A DNA stretch of 64,000 nt, taken from Uloborus plumipes (taxonomy: Eukaryota > Arthropoda > Arachnida > Araneae > Uloboridae). The notes under the pieces are model-generated. The model had not been told where the DNA came from. It saw only the letters and a list, made by a program, of their open reading frames with translations, and searched no databases. The stretch's first letter is position 1. Every line of letters begins with the position of its first letter. The stretch covers positions 1 to 64,000 of the forward strand of contig JAXGGA010004468.1 of the NCBI GenBank assembly GCA_038373865.1, written 5' to 3'. Shown in pieces: positions 34,901-46,374 of this stretch. The position numbers and the translations under genes are program-made.

Positions 34901-37900
34901 AAAATCATGCATCTTCCCCATTGGTACATAGGTAGACCTTATTGAGTACAGGTGCTGATTCAATTTGTGTGTCAATGTCTCAAACGGGGGTGGAGCAATT
35001 GAGCGTTTTTCTTATTTAATGTAACTGCTATATCTCGAGAATTAATGAACGAAATCGAACAAAAATTGGCACTCAAGTAGATGTTAACGAGTACAAGAGC
35101 TGGATTCAATTTTTGTGTCAATTGCTTAAAGGGGGGTCGTGCAATCAAAAGTGCTTATTTTGTCATTGCACCTGCTATATCTCGAGAAATATTGCTGCGA
35201 TTTGAATGAAATTTGGAATAACACTAACCCATGTGGAAGCAAGCATCGATTAAATTTTGGCGCCAATCGCCCCAGGCGGAGGGTGGGGTGATTTTTGCGC
35301 TTAGTCAACAATGCGAAAAATAAACTCATTAAAAAATCGCTTTCACGCTATTTAATTATCAAAACATCTGAAAACTTTCAATGATTTGAAATTTTTAACT
35401 GTTGCCAATTTCTTTTTACTAACAAATAAAATGTTTGCAATTAATCTAAACAAGGCTTTTGCAATGATTTCCAATTTCGCTCATTGATACTGCATTTGCA
35501 GGGGTATTACGATAATTGGGAAATTGTAGCTGTCTCCAACTATTCGGGCAAGTATTTTTTTTTTGTAACCGGAATTCATAAGATAGATATAGAACAAAGT
35601 TTCGTGACGGCCATGACAGCTAGTTTACTTTAAATTTAAGAAAATACTATTATATAAAAACTGCATAGTTCACCCAACACATATCTCTCATAAATTACTT
35701 AGTTGGAATTTGTTTTTACCTCTATTTAATGTCATTTTTCAAAAATATTCATTCTTATTTTTTCTGCTCTTGTATTTGTTGAATTGTTTTTTCAACTGAA
35801 TACATTTCTGTCCTTCCTTGATCCTGTTTAAAATTTATGTAAGATATGAAAGTACAATAATAATTTACTAATAGGTAATTTAATCATTTGGTAGTTATAG
35901 GCTTTTTTCTTGAATTGAAATTGAGAGCATACGACGTAAGAGCATTTATGTATTGTTATACACAGGTTTCTCTGTATAGTGTATAACTTTTGAAATTTAT
36001 ACATTTCAGTTTTGAAAGCTTGCTCCTTTTGAAGCTAAACTGAAACTGAAGTGTATCAAAAATTAAACTCAGGTCTAATGTTAGAACATTTACACATTTA
36101 AACCTACTTCTTGAATGGAAAAGAACAACTCTTTCATTTCATCACCAATTTTCTGGTACGCAACTGCCTTAGTTGCTCTATAATTGTTTGCTTTTTTCCA
36201 TGCAAACATTTTGATGTTTTTTAGGTTGAAAATTCTAGTGTCAATTGAGTTGGATTATGTGAAATGAACTTATACTTGCATGAAGTAAATGCAAATTACT
36301 CTTTATGATTTTTTGAAAAAAATATTCTTTTGCATGCTATTTTACTTGAAAATATTGTAGTTTTTGGAAGTAATACTGCATCATTTGAAGTCTTTAAAGA
36401 TTTTACTTTTTTGAACATAAGTTTTATAAAAGCACAAGTTTGTCTGTAAACATCTTTAGTATAACCTTCAATTCTTCATTCATGTTTAACTATATTATTT
36501 TCTGTCCAGTGTGTTAATTTAATATGTGACTGAATTATGAAAATAAATATTATTAACTCTTATTTATTTATGAAGTTGTTTGTTAATGTTTTATTAAAGC
36601 ATGATTTTTTTTTCATTAGCACATTATGCTGTTGTTTTGTACTTTATGTTTATTTTTCTTAGAAGCATGTGGCATTTATTTCCGTAATGGCATGGATTTA
36701 TTTTCTGCAGTTCCATAACACTAGAAGTTGCTCTTTTTGTGTGTGAGTGATATACAATGAAAAATGCCATTGTCTATCATTTGACGGTCAAATATTAGCA
36801 AGTATATCTTTCTGCATCGCAAGAACAGTTGGTATTAAGGCAACTGTAGAGTTTGCTGCATGAGAGTTTGTGTGCAATTCTGCATGTGTGATGTTTTATT
36901 TTCCTTTCGTTTTGAGGTCTTGCTTATTTTGCTCTGGTTCCTGAGTTTTGGAGTTCTTTGTGCTATGCAGAATTAAGTAGAGAAAATGTTCCAGTTTGAG
37001 CTTGTCCTTTCATCTGTGCAGCCATTACTGCCATTCCCCGCATAGTCTGTGAGGCCATCAACAGCATGGAGCTGATCGACAAGCAACCCTCTTGGAAAAT
37101 CATGGACAATAAAGGAAGAGTCACAGTTGTCCTCCATTGGGATCAGAGGGACATCCGCAGAGCGGCCGATGGCAGAACCCATCCTGGAGATAGAGATGCC
37201 ATCTGGAGGGTTGAAGTGCTTTCCCAAGACGTGCAGACAGCAGACACAGCGACATCCACTGACGAGTCGGTCAGCGGCACACCTCGTGCCAAGCTCACAC
37301 TAGAGGGTCTGGGACCGAGACCTACCACGAGAATGCTTCCACAGACTGAAGACAAAGAAATAAGTCCAGATCACGATCACTCTCTTTGTGACTTTCACTG
37401 TTCAGCTCTTCATGAGAAAGGTGCTCAAATCCAAGTCAACAAGTCCGTCGCTACCTCGCCCATTCAAGAAGTGCCAGAGGGAACTGCAATTGCTACAGCC
37501 ACTGCCAGCGGATCTGTAGGAGGGCCTGTGAAGAAAAGCACAGGCAAAGGACACGTTCGCTTCAAAGACCTCAACGAAGAATCCAAAATACCGGCTCAAG
37601 ACGAGTCCGAATCGGACACGGAGAACACCGCCAACGAAGAGGAGCAGCTGTCCGAAAGGTATCTTCTGCTGGTGGACCAGGTGTCGTTAGAACAGAACCG
37701 TCACCTGAGTGTTAAAGACATTGGAATCATCCTGGAAAGGCTAAGCTCAAAAATAGTGGACGTGGACAGACTAGAGAGGGAACGAGAAAGTACTGATGTA
37801 CATAATTGGACAATCAAAGCCACAATACGTGGTGAAGTCCTTAGAGAAATAGGTGTCATTTATAATGGACAATACTATGGCATAATGGAACACCCAGGGT

Positions 37901-37908
37901 ACTTTTGA
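22936..37908 (+). CDS. CIDE-N domain protein, Drep2/DFF-like (387 aa)
   Basis: The CIDE-N domain mediates homotypic binding between DNA-fragmentation-factor (CAD/ICAD), CIDE and insect Drep proteins. Exons are 22936-22947, 24725-24818, 26065-26235 and 37022-37908; all splice sites are GT-AG and phases join exactly. CIDE-N is residues 5-90: RPYKVWSCDRQTRKAV, VLESDGTEVEDDIYFQTI, DRDTIFLILCPGERW. The rest (about 295 residues) is one exon with SWKIMDNKGRVTVVLHWDQR, LEGLGPRPTTRMLP, an acidic middle (ESDTENTANEEEQ) and a conserved-looking end HLSVKDIGIILERLSSKIV ... GQYYGIMEHPGYF. No nuclease residues are visible, so it is not CAD. A Drep2-like identity (in flies a non-apoptotic, synaptic regulator) is inferred from length and C-terminus; ICAD is less likely. 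Confidence 0.9.
22948..24724. other. CIDE-N gene intron 1
   Basis: AT-rich and T-rich, (CT)n run at 23814-23824. No transposon with clear ends. Confidence 0.45.
24725..24818 (+). CDS. CIDE-N gene exon, first half of the domain
   Basis: Encodes DSRQRPYKVWSCDRQTRKAV then MASNLRELRERG. This matches the basic CIDE-N face (R/K-rich beta strands), as in CIDE proteins (RPFRV...RKGL.A). The acceptor is TTTTACAG; it ends with one base of the Gly codon before GTGATT. Confidence 0.92.
24819..26064. other. CIDE-N gene intron 2
   Basis: AT-rich. An exon-like open stretch at 25619-25738 is flanked by AG and GTGAGT but breaks the reading frame if included (see rejected items). Confidence 0.45.
26065..26235 (+). 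CDS. CIDE-N gene exon, second half of the domain
   Basis: Completes Gly and encodes SSRLGFPSTDARIVLESDG, TEVEDDIYFQTIDRDTIFLI and LCPGERWLPPGVEALRA. The acidic DGTEVEDD loop is the family hallmark that binds the basic face of a partner CIDE-N. The donor is GTAAGG, phase 1. Confidence 0.94.
26727..28092. repeat. Large palindrome 1 (arms of about 675 bp, 14-bp loop)
   Basis: Left arm 26727-27400 is the imperfect inverse of 27415-28092. Paired landmarks: CAAGAATCTGAGA / TCTCAGATTCTTG, TATTGAAAGACCAA / TTGGTCTTTCAATA, GCTTTTATGGATCC / GGATCCATAAAAGC, TTTTACCGATATTC / GAATATCGGTAAAA. The arms differ at scattered sites. No transposase or open frame was recognised. It resembles a foldback element or recent inverted duplication. 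Confidence 0.88.
28541..28564. repeat. Poly(T) tract
   Basis: About 24 uninterrupted T, possibly the antisense tail of a decayed retroposon. Confidence 0.5.
29222..32030. repeat. Large palindrome 2 built of inverted tandem ~515-bp units
   Basis: Left arm 29222-30536 and right arm 30728-32030 are inverse copies around a loop of about 190 bp. Each arm holds tandem units starting TAGGTTAAGACTGCAGAAAA-like at 29431, 29951 and 30461 (520- and 510-bp steps). The twin 84-codon frames at 29560-29814 (+) and 31447-31701 (-) are the same unit seen in both arms and differ at one residue. The outer edge has AGTCATTCCACGTCAACTGG and its inverse. Confidence 0.9.
32049..32100. repeat. GTCT/GT microsatellite
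   Basis: TGTCTGTCTGTGTCTGTC followed by (GT)n just outside the right arm of palindrome 2. Confidence 0.8.
33490..33960. repeat. Degenerate tandem array, about 160-bp period
   Basis: Units begin with a G-rich run and a GTGACACCC/GTAACACCC-like segment (about 33500, 33650, 33818) and share TATATAGAATTTATGAAACGCAG (33610) and TATATAGAATTCATCCAACGCAG (33768), 158 bp apart. Confidence 0.65.
34975..35330. repeat. Degenerate tandem array, about 142-bp period
   Basis: Copies share GGGGGTGGAGCAATTGAGCG-like and CTGCTATATCTCGAGAA segments (35027 and 35169), and end with a third partial unit near 35270. A related copy lies at 32215-32300 (GGTGGAGCAATCGCACG, GCTATATCTCAGGAAG). Confidence 0.65.
37022..37908 (+). 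CDS. CIDE-N gene last coding exon (C-terminal 294 aa)
   Basis: Acceptor CTGTGCAG; two bases complete Ala, then ITAIPRIVCEAINSMELI... to HPGYF and TGA at 37906-37908. Codon composition is markedly less AT-rich than the flanks. The middle (about residues 180-290 of the protein) is hydrophilic and likely disordered. The ends SWKIMDNKGRVTVVLHWDQR and HLSVKDIGIILERLSSK look structured. I do not see the ICAD chaperone domain clearly. Confidence 0.93.
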
Positions 37909-40135
37909 TGTATAGTTCTCTTTGGTAAGGCAGAGAATTTCAACCTTTATAACATCTTCGACCTATAGAAGCGATGTCCTGTCGTCGCATGGTCTTGCAA
38001 ATGCTTGAATTGGGCGTTGATGATATCTAGTCTATCGCCAATATGTAGTGTCTCAAGATAGTATAATGTATCGCTGGTGATGATTTGAGTGCGATATGTA
38101 ATAGCAGTCACTGCCAATTGCATTTTGTAATGGAAAAAATGCTCTATACGCTGTCCCTGATCTACAGTAAATGAACTCTATTGTTGAATAACTTTGAATA
38201 TATACTTATATAAAAATATATATATACATATATATATATGCTGCCACTTAGTTTTAAAAAGTTGCCGCAAGCAGCTTATCTGAGATTAAGCTATTTAGTA
38301 CTTGTTATATGAAATTACCTTTGGATGTGTGTATGTTCCTCTCAATGTATATCTATGATTTACGTATTAGTCAAGTTTTGTATTGTGACTTTAGCATGTT
38401 TCAAAGTAAACAAATTTGTTAGTTGTTGCCGAAGTGTTCCTCAAGAATTCCTGGCAGGTCCACTTTGGATTTTGAAAAGACATTGCACACTGAAAGGGAG
38501 GTCAGGGACAGCCTTGTTACACCAGGCCTAAAATTTATCAATTTTAACACTGCCACATAAGGTGATGGATCTCCATGGGAGTGCTCTCCTTCTGTAAAGA
38601 GCGTCAGTTTATTATATTGCTTTCATGTTAATTTCCCCTTTTTGACCACTGTGCAAACCTGTAAATTGTCCAAACTTGTTTGAAGTAGTTATTCTTCTGA
38701 GTCCATCCCTGTATATACATGTACATAATCTGGATTTTCAGAAAGCAATTTTAGAATTTTAGTTGATATCTTTTTTTGCATTTAGTTACATGTTTGCGAC
38801 TAAAGCAATTGACACATCTGGGGCGTAGCAAAGATTTTGTTTTGGAGGAATAGATAAGAGCCATTTTACAGGTTCAAAACACCATTTAAATTATGAAACC
38901 CTTCCAAAAAGTAAGTGCTATTTCCATATTTAAAAAATGTTTCAATTGTAGTTCATTGTGTTGCAGTTAGTGCCAAGATATGGAAATGACATATCTTGGC
39001 ATTTTTTTGCAACATACCTGCTTCATAGAATTTAGCCCTCCGCAACCTGAACTTGTTTCGCATATTTACTTTGATCTCATCTGTATACCCGAAGTGCTGG
39101 CCGGCATGAATTTCCTTGGATGAGAAAACAAACGGAAGTTGAATAGAGCTAAATCCGGACCTTAAAGATGGTGACAGATATGTTTTTAACAAAATGAGGA
39201 CTTAAAACATGACTACCAACAAGCAATGTTAACAAACTATAGTCAAAGAAAATGCCTAGGCTTATATGTTCTCAAATTTAAGTGTAAAACTAAGCATGCT
39301 CAACCCAAATGCTGTGAAATATGTAGGAGATATCCATAAACATTACTTTCTGGATAAGCTTAGTGGATAAATCTATTACATTTATTGTTTAAAAAATACA
39401 GTACTTTTTGACCATTAGTTAATAATTTATATGTCAGAGAGAGAAAAGCAAAGTTTAATTTTCATTTCCTGATAAAAGTCAACTTGTATCCACTTTCTTT
39501 TTAAATCAAACATTTAATCTGCTTAGTTTCCTTTCATTAATTTCATATTGTTCTGATATTTGGCTGTTATTTGTTTATGAAATGCATTTCATCTGTGAAT
39601 ATTAGTTCAAACCTTAAACTGAAAGCCAAATTTGAAAAAAGGAAAAATGGCACTTGTTTATGATTTTAAAAACTCTCAATTTAATTTTAAAAATAATGTT
39701 CAAATATGCTTAATGTCTTCCTTCAACTGCGCCCCCTGTGTCTGTACCCATTCAGTTCTTTGTTGTCTTGCAGTGTGTTCATTTATTTATTTCTTTTCTT
39801 AAATATTTTTGTTTAAGCATTATCAAAATTGAATAGTTCTTGCAATGACTTTTTACTAGAAAAATGAGTGCTTGCACTCTAATTCTGTGAGAACATTCAA
39901 ATAAATACATATGCAAAAATTTCCACAATATACCTGAATTGTAGATGAACCAGTTTCAATTACATGTTTTTTACAGCAGGGCTGTGTTTATCAATCATAT
40001 CAAGACATTGCAATATACATCAACCACATCTCATGGGTAGTTTAATTTTGAATGATTTACTTTTCCTTTTATATTTATTTTCACACTTGATTTTAAAAAG
40101 TAAATGCTGTTAAAAAAATAGTGTATTAAAAATAA
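37909..40135. other. Downstream region or 3' UTR, no gene
   Basis: T-rich, no long frames. (TA)n at 38212-38240. A hAT-end-like GGGGCGTAGCAAAG occurs at 38820 without a partner. First AATAAA-type signal at about 39899. Confidence 0.5.
38971..39001. repeat. Perfect 12-bp stem hairpin
   Basis: TGCCAAGATATG, 7-base loop, CATATCTTGGCA. An outer GTTGC/GCAAC pair extends it. It is too short for a miRNA precursor; function unknown. Confidence 0.6.
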
Positions 40136-41168
40136 TCTATATACACAAATGACTACTTTTGTATGCATGTCCGGGGTAGTGTTCAAAACTACTGGACCGA
40201 TTTTAATCAGTTTTTCACCAAAGATAGCTACATTAACAGGAATCAGGATAAGCTATAATTTATTTCTAAAAAACTTAGTTTTAAACAGTTATCATGGAAA
40301 ATCTTAAATTTCAACCAAGGCTTGGCTGGAATAAGTATGAAATTTATTGCTTTCTTATGATTTTTATATTCATCTATGCCAACAATCGCTAACGGGGCCA
40401 AATAAAAAAATAATTATTTTTGGCAACAGTTAGAAAATGGAAAGTATTGATAGTCAAAAAATGTCCTTAATCACATAAGATGTTTTCACTAAGTGGGCTT
40501 TAGCATATTGGCAGAAAAGCCTATTTTTTTCCTATTCTGGGAGCTGCATGGTTTAAGTTTAATTCATGTGCTTGGATTCATGTGCACTGCAGTTAGGCTG
40601 AAAGGGAAAATCTAAATTTTCAATTTCTGAAAAATTGTTACAAATTTTGACAATTTAAATTTTTTAACTATTTTTCTTGATGCCAAGAAAATACTTAGAA
40701 CTAGATTCTACTACATCAGATGGGAAACGGCAGCGCTTGGAGCGGGCTAATGATACATCAGAAGTCTGGGATCACTATCTACAACAAAATCGCCAAGGTC
40801 GTAACGCCAAGGCCAACTACGTAACAATCAGACACAAGAAACCAGGAATTATCGGCACAAGGATAGAAACTGTAATAATGGGACTTATTTAATGTGCAAA
40901 TATTTGGAAATGGTAGACTCCAGAGCGATTAATATGCCAAGCTTATAGCATTTCCTATTTACCTTAACATTATTTATAACTTGCATTTGTATTTAGGGTG
41001 TGTTATACAGTATTTTTAGTTTTTATCCAGACAGAAAAAATAGCCATTGTTGACAGAAGTAGCCATTTGTGTATACAGATGTGCACTTTAATGTTGAAAA
41101 ATTTATGAAGGAGTTTCACTAAAACATCCTACCCGGAAGAAACCAGGACAGTGCCGGTACCCGGCTAG
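40136..41168 (+). mobile_element. Non-autonomous Helitron with intact ends
   Basis: Starts TCTATATACACAAATGACTA after an A, includes the common Helitron subterminal text (ACTGGACCGATTTTAATCAG), and ends in hairpin GCCGG-TAC-CCGGC fused to CTAG (41165-41168) before a T. This is the expected insertion between A and T with a CTRR 3' end. Length 1033 bp, without Rep/helicase motifs. A 71-codon frame at 40677-40892 is not recognised. Confidence 0.75.
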
Positions 41169-43638
41169 TTGTTGTATATATATTGATGACTGCTTAAAGT
41201 TCATTAGCCAGTTAAAAAGATATGAAATTAACTCATTAAAGATATCTTTTTACTTTTTTTACATACTGTTTTATTCTGTCAGTAAATCTGTGTTAGTGAA
41301 CATTTCATGATCAAAAATAAGCCAAATATTTCTGGGGGCAGCTCCTCCCCCTCCCTCACATACCACAGCACTGGTATAAATATGTTAGTTATACCACAAC
41401 TGTTTCAATCCCTAACACCTTTAGAACCTGGACATCATCGATGTGGTATCACTAGCTTTCCCCATTTGAGTCATACTCTTACTGGTACTAAATTTTCAGA
41501 GAACTAATAAGATTTTCCCCACAAGGTACTAGTACTTCAGGGGGCATACTTACCCTCTCCCCTTTAATTGCGTTCCCCATATGATATTGAGGAACTTGAG
41601 AAATTATTTTTTTACAATTAATGACACCTGATATTATAAACATGTTTAAAAATGCTATAGAATTAAAAAGCAAATTTTTAGAAAATATTAAACATTTACT
41701 CTTTTAAGCTCTTAATATTTCATTCCTTTTCTCTAATTTAAATTAAAAAGAACTGGGATCTTTTTTTTTCTTTAAAAAGAATCCTAGTTGTTTTCCCACA
41801 ATGCTCAAAGTATAGTTTAGAAACGTAAACAGCAAGGATTCTAAAATATTTGAAGATTAGTGAAAAGCCTTTAAAGATAGGTATCAATACTGTTATAGTT
41901 AAATAAGTACAATCATCAAGTACTAGATAGTTGCATTTGCAGCAATATTGAGTAATTTATTCAATTATAACACATACTGTATCTAACATATGTCGTCAGA
42001 TATGTCAAAAATCTATATTCAGATAGTATGAAGTTTTGCAATTGGAAGTCTTGTTATGAATTTACGAGTATTTATAGTATAATTAGACTATCACGAAAAG
42101 AAATCATGAAAAAAATATATATTTATTTTCATTTATTTATAAATTTTGATGCTGACATTTTGTTTTGATGTATATTGCAAAACTTATTGTTTTGCAACAA
42201 TAGACTTCCTTTTCATTTGCTAGACTTGTTAGTAGTTTGGCCATATCTAATTTGGCATGTAAACTGATTGTAGTTCCAATGTAGTGAAACTCATTATGAA
42301 TCAAAAGCTTTTGGGTTTGTTTGATCTGTTAGTGAATTTTTTTTAATGAAAAGATACGTTTAATTGACTTGCAACTGAAGAACTATATATACAGTTGACT
42401 TTTGAAGTGCTGGGGAATAAGAAAAACATTTGATGTTACAGAAGTGTAAGATACTGAAAAATAAAAGTGAATTTGTTTTTGAAGCACTTGTTCTAGTAAT
42501 TAAAAGTTCAGAGAAAGGGCTAAAATTTCTATTTTCCCCCAAAAATACAAAAATAATACAGGAACAATTTAATAAAACCTATAAGTATCCGAAACATGTG
42601 ATCAGCCAAATTTCTTCAATTGAGGAATTCAACTTGCTTAGCCTTTCTCAGAGAATAGGACATTGTGGACAATTTCAATCTACTAAACAGTGGAAGGATA
42701 ACAGTTACGGGAACACTTTGTATTGCTAATTCGTTAACAATATCTATCTCCCCTTTTGCACTAGTTTTAAAGAGCCACTGAAAATGTTCAACAGCTGTGA
42801 GCACAGTTCAGCTTTTACTCTTGTCCGAAGAGGTGGTGACTTGTTCCCCAAACCACTAAAAGAGCAAACTGCAAACATGGCTGCAAGAATTTTCTGAGAT
42901 ATTTGAAGGTCAAGAGGCTGTTTGAATTCACCATTAAAAACCAAACAAGTGAAAACTAATAGAATAAATGCTGAAAAATCTGAAACTTCAAGATAAGTGC
43001 AGTGGACTTTAAGTTATTGAAAAAAAAAAACAAAAAAAAAAAAAAACCATAACATTTACAACAATTTGGGACCATTTAAAAATTTTGTCATTAGCTGGAA
43101 ATAGAGTAAAGCGAAGTCAAGATAGCAAGAGTCAACTGTATATATAATGAAATTCAAGATGCACAGTAAACAAATTTATGTAGCATAAGGAAGTGTACAA
43201 AAAAGGGTAAGCTACCGAAATTTTCATTAAATCAAAACTCATTTTGATTTTAGAGAAATGGGAATACCCGTGCTTTTCTGACAAAGTCCATGGCTGACCT
43301 CTTTCTCAAACTTCTTTTTTTTTTTTTAAATCTAAAAGTATATTTTCAATCTTAAGAATTCAATTTCAGAAGAAAAAGTTGAAATTTTAGTTTTTTTTTT
43401 TTTTTTTTTGAGAGAGAGAGGGGGAGAGAATTATTTTTAAGATCTATGTAGCTTTTACGACATCAAATAAAAATCTAATAAAGGGCTTTACAGAAAATCA
43501 AATTATTGCTTGTGATTTACAAGTGGTTGTAAATATCTTCAATCTTTATTATTTGTGATCATCAAGCACTATTAGATGAAGCAAAAAGAAAGTTATTGAC
43601 TTCAATAGTCATTATGAAAAATTTTCCGTTATTCTTGG
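41169..43638. other. No recognised gene or repeat
   Basis: AT-rich. The 99-codon frame at 42430-42729 has AT-driven composition and no recognisable domain. Confidence 0.5.
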
Positions 43639-43646
43639 GTCTGCAG

Positions 43647-44484
43647 CAGGGTGTCAATGATTTAAATCAATTGATTTAAATCAGTGATTTAAATCGCGAT
43701 TTAAATCAATTGATTTTTTTAAAAAAATCATTGATTTAAATCACTTTTTATTTTAATCCTTAAAAAATTTCCTTAACAATCCCAATATTTCATTATTTTT
43801 ACCATTTTCTATTAGAGCTTTGATTTCCATCTAATAAATGGAAAAGTAATCCTACTCATCCTCTCTCCACAGAAGCTGGAAGGTTGCAATCCAAATAATA
43901 TGTATGCACAAATAGTGCTATTTGTTGTCTAATATGTGAAATAAAGAAAATACATGCAGGTGCAGGGCAGGTGTTGCAAAGAGTGAATTGAGGGTTGACG
44001 GACATGATAGAATGTGTGTGATATACTTTCAGTGAAAAGAAAAAACAAAAACAACCAAATAGAAGATGAATTTTCTATGCCTTGCATTAGCAACTGAGGG
44101 GGGGGGGGGGGCAGTCTTTATTAGTGGCTGAAATGGAACATATTCTAGCTTTACAAAACAAAAGCAAAATAAAGAGGGAGTGGCTGAATGAAGTGAGGAT
44201 TGGGTTGTGCTTCCTGCCCCATTTGATTTTTATCCTAGCTAGTAGACAGGATTATTTTCAGATTGGTTCCTAACACTTTTTTCTGGGTTTCTTATTGGTG
44301 AAGCTTTACTTCAAAGGTGTTTTTGTATTATTAAAAACTTTTAGGTAAGTTGTTCATAAATAAAAATTAATTAATAACTGAAATTTCTAATTTTTTTAAA
44401 AAAAATCAAAAAATCCGATTTAAATAAAAAAAAATTCGATTTTTTTGATTTTAAAAAAAAATCATTGATTTTTTTTACACCCTG
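43647..44484. mobile_element. hAT MITE of the GATTTAAATC type
   Basis: 838 bp, ends CAGGGTGTCAATGATTTAAA and the inverse of CAGGGTGTAAAAAAAATCAA, with a perfect 8-bp duplication GTCTGCAG at 43639-43646 and 44485-44492. The left end is an array of GATTTAAATC palindromes. No coding capacity. Confidence 0.93.
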
Positions 44485-44492
44485 GTCTGCAG

Positions 44493-46121
44493 AGTATTTG
44501 TGTGTTTTAACTTCTCATTTTAATTCAAGAAATTTGATTTATTAAAGAATAATTCAGTGTATAAACTGAATTAGAAAATTTTCTAATCTTCAGAGTGAAC
44601 CACATATTTGAATAAAATGTATATTACCAAATTAACTAACATTTATTATACTAAGTCATATGTTATAATTACATCTTATGCCTTGTTGAAGGCCTTTGAT
44701 TCTGCCAAATAATCTAGTATTTAACTGTTAATTACAAGTACCAATATATTCTCCCAGTGTCTGGATATACAGTTACAGTACTGAAGCAAAACTGTATGAA
44801 TTTAGTTTATGACTATAAGATAGTAACTTTAACTCCCTCTCACAGTTTGCTGTGCATTATTTAACTTTATGTGACAAAATTGGGGCTACAACAAACAATT
44901 TCTTTGGTATCTTTGATTTAGCTCTAAACAGGTGTGATTATAGCTAATGTTGGGCCAAGTTGTCTAGAATCTTTCATATACAGTAAATTTTAGTGACTGG
45001 GAAGGGGGAGATACAAAGAATCAGAGTAATTTGGCTACATAAATTAGTTTTAAAGAAGCATCTTGCAAAAGAATAATACTAATAAATTAGCTATATTTAA
45101 AATACCCTAAGTGCTTTTTTAATTTGAAATGTTAATTTTGAGTTTCGCTGTGTATATTTTTTAATGTTGTGTGCATTATAAACTTTTTTTTTTTGCAAAT
45201 TTTGAAATTATTTTTTAGGGATTCCCATAAGTTTATTTTTAAAGACTAAACATTTTAAAGTGATTATAGCAAGGCTAAAAACATTGAGTGTATCTTTGAA
45301 TGCATTTAAGCCTTAGGCAAAGCTGTAACTCTTTCGTATTTAAGTGTTGTATGCTTATCTTTCAATTTTATAGCCTGCATGCAGATGTATTCCATCAATA
45401 CTGTCTTTTTTATTTGTGTGAAGATTTTAAAACTCAGTGTAACACAGCCCTGTGCACAATTTGTGTACTTGAATCATTACATGTATGCAATGTTTGTTAC
45501 AGTCTTTTTAATAGCATGCTTTATTTCAGCTATTCATTGGCTGTTTTTGGTGTACTTTTGGCAGCTATAGATTATCTGTAATTCTTAAATTACAAACAAT
45601 GACAATGTTGAATGTGGCCTATGCACAAATTTGAAAAAATTATTTCTGTTGCACACTTAATGTTGCTATACAAATTTTCTTAATTATTTCATAATACGTT
45701 GGCTGTTGTGAAACCGTTTATATGCTGATGTAAAATAACAAACTCTTGTTCATACAAAATCTAAAAGTATTTGTCTTGTATTATTATTCAAATGCCTTTG
45801 TGGGCACTGTCATCTACTACATGTAAAGCGATTTCTTTCTTTGTTACTGAAATGTCAGTAGATTTTTAAAATTTTTGAATTTGTGCCAAAATATATATTT
45901 AAAACAAAGAAATATGCAAAATTGACATGAGCTTTGCACTTGTGTCTTGAAGAATGTCCTATATTACATGTCTTTCATACATTTATGTGCCGTAGCCTTT
46001 GACATTTAAAGAGCTGCAGCACATGCAAGGTTTTAATGCATTTTTAATAAATTGTTTTTATTGCATTCATTTCTTTGAAATATCATGATCATTTATCCTT
46101 GCTAAATGTTTGTCGATAATA
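44493..46121. other. No recognised gene or repeat
   Basis: AT-rich and T-rich. The overlapping 93- and 63-codon frames at 45300-45581 have no supporting signal. Confidence 0.5.
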
Positions 46122-46370
46122 CTGCCGTGCTAAGCACAAAAGTCGTATCTGCACTTTTTAACGAAATTGAGTTATCACCACCAGATGACTCTTTGTGACG
46201 TATTTTACCTAATAACAAAAATTATATGGTCATTTGAGAACGGGAAATATTTTCTAAAAAATTTTGAAAAAGCTTGATCTAAATCAAATACATGGTGGCG
46301 CAAAACTTTAAAGGGTTATATCTCACTTTGAGCTCGACTGCAGATACCACTTTTGCGCTTAGCACGGCAG
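46122..46370. mobile_element. 249-bp MITE
   Basis: Inverted ends CTGCCGTGCTAAGCACAAAA and the inverse of CTGCCGTGCTAAGCGCAAAA extend to about 30 bp, with 4-bp duplication AATA at 46118-46121 and 46371-46374. No coding capacity. Superfamily not clear. Confidence 0.85.
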
Positions 46371-46374
46371 AATA

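Larger units (their letters stand above)
26236..37021. other. CIDE-N gene intron 3 (10.8 kb), rich in inverted repeats
   Basis: Holds two large palindromes (26727-28092, 29222-32030), degenerate tandem arrays (33490-33960, 34975-35330), a GT microsatellite (32049-32100) and long stretches with nothing recognised (28093-29221, 35331-37021). It is transcribed as part of the pre-mRNA if the gene model is right. Confidence 0.7.

Noticed and set aside
37066..37068. ATG at 37066 as the start of a separate 280-codon gene
   Set aside because: The frame continues upstream to a good acceptor at 37021 and joins in phase to the CIDE-N exon.
37402..37599. Minus-strand frames over the last CIDE-N exon
   Set aside because: Shadows of the plus-strand coding frame.
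38820..38870. GGGGCGTAGCAAAG as a hAT left end
   Set aside because: No partner end and no target duplication.
40677..40892. 71-codon frame inside the Helitron as a real gene
   Set aside because: No Rep or helicase motif and no splice context; treated as part of the element.
42430..42729. 99-codon frame as a gene
   Set aside because: AT-driven composition, no domain, no promoter or splice signals.
45300..45581. 93-codon frame, Cys-rich
   Set aside because: Overlaps another chance frame with equal claim; no signal peptide or conserved pattern.
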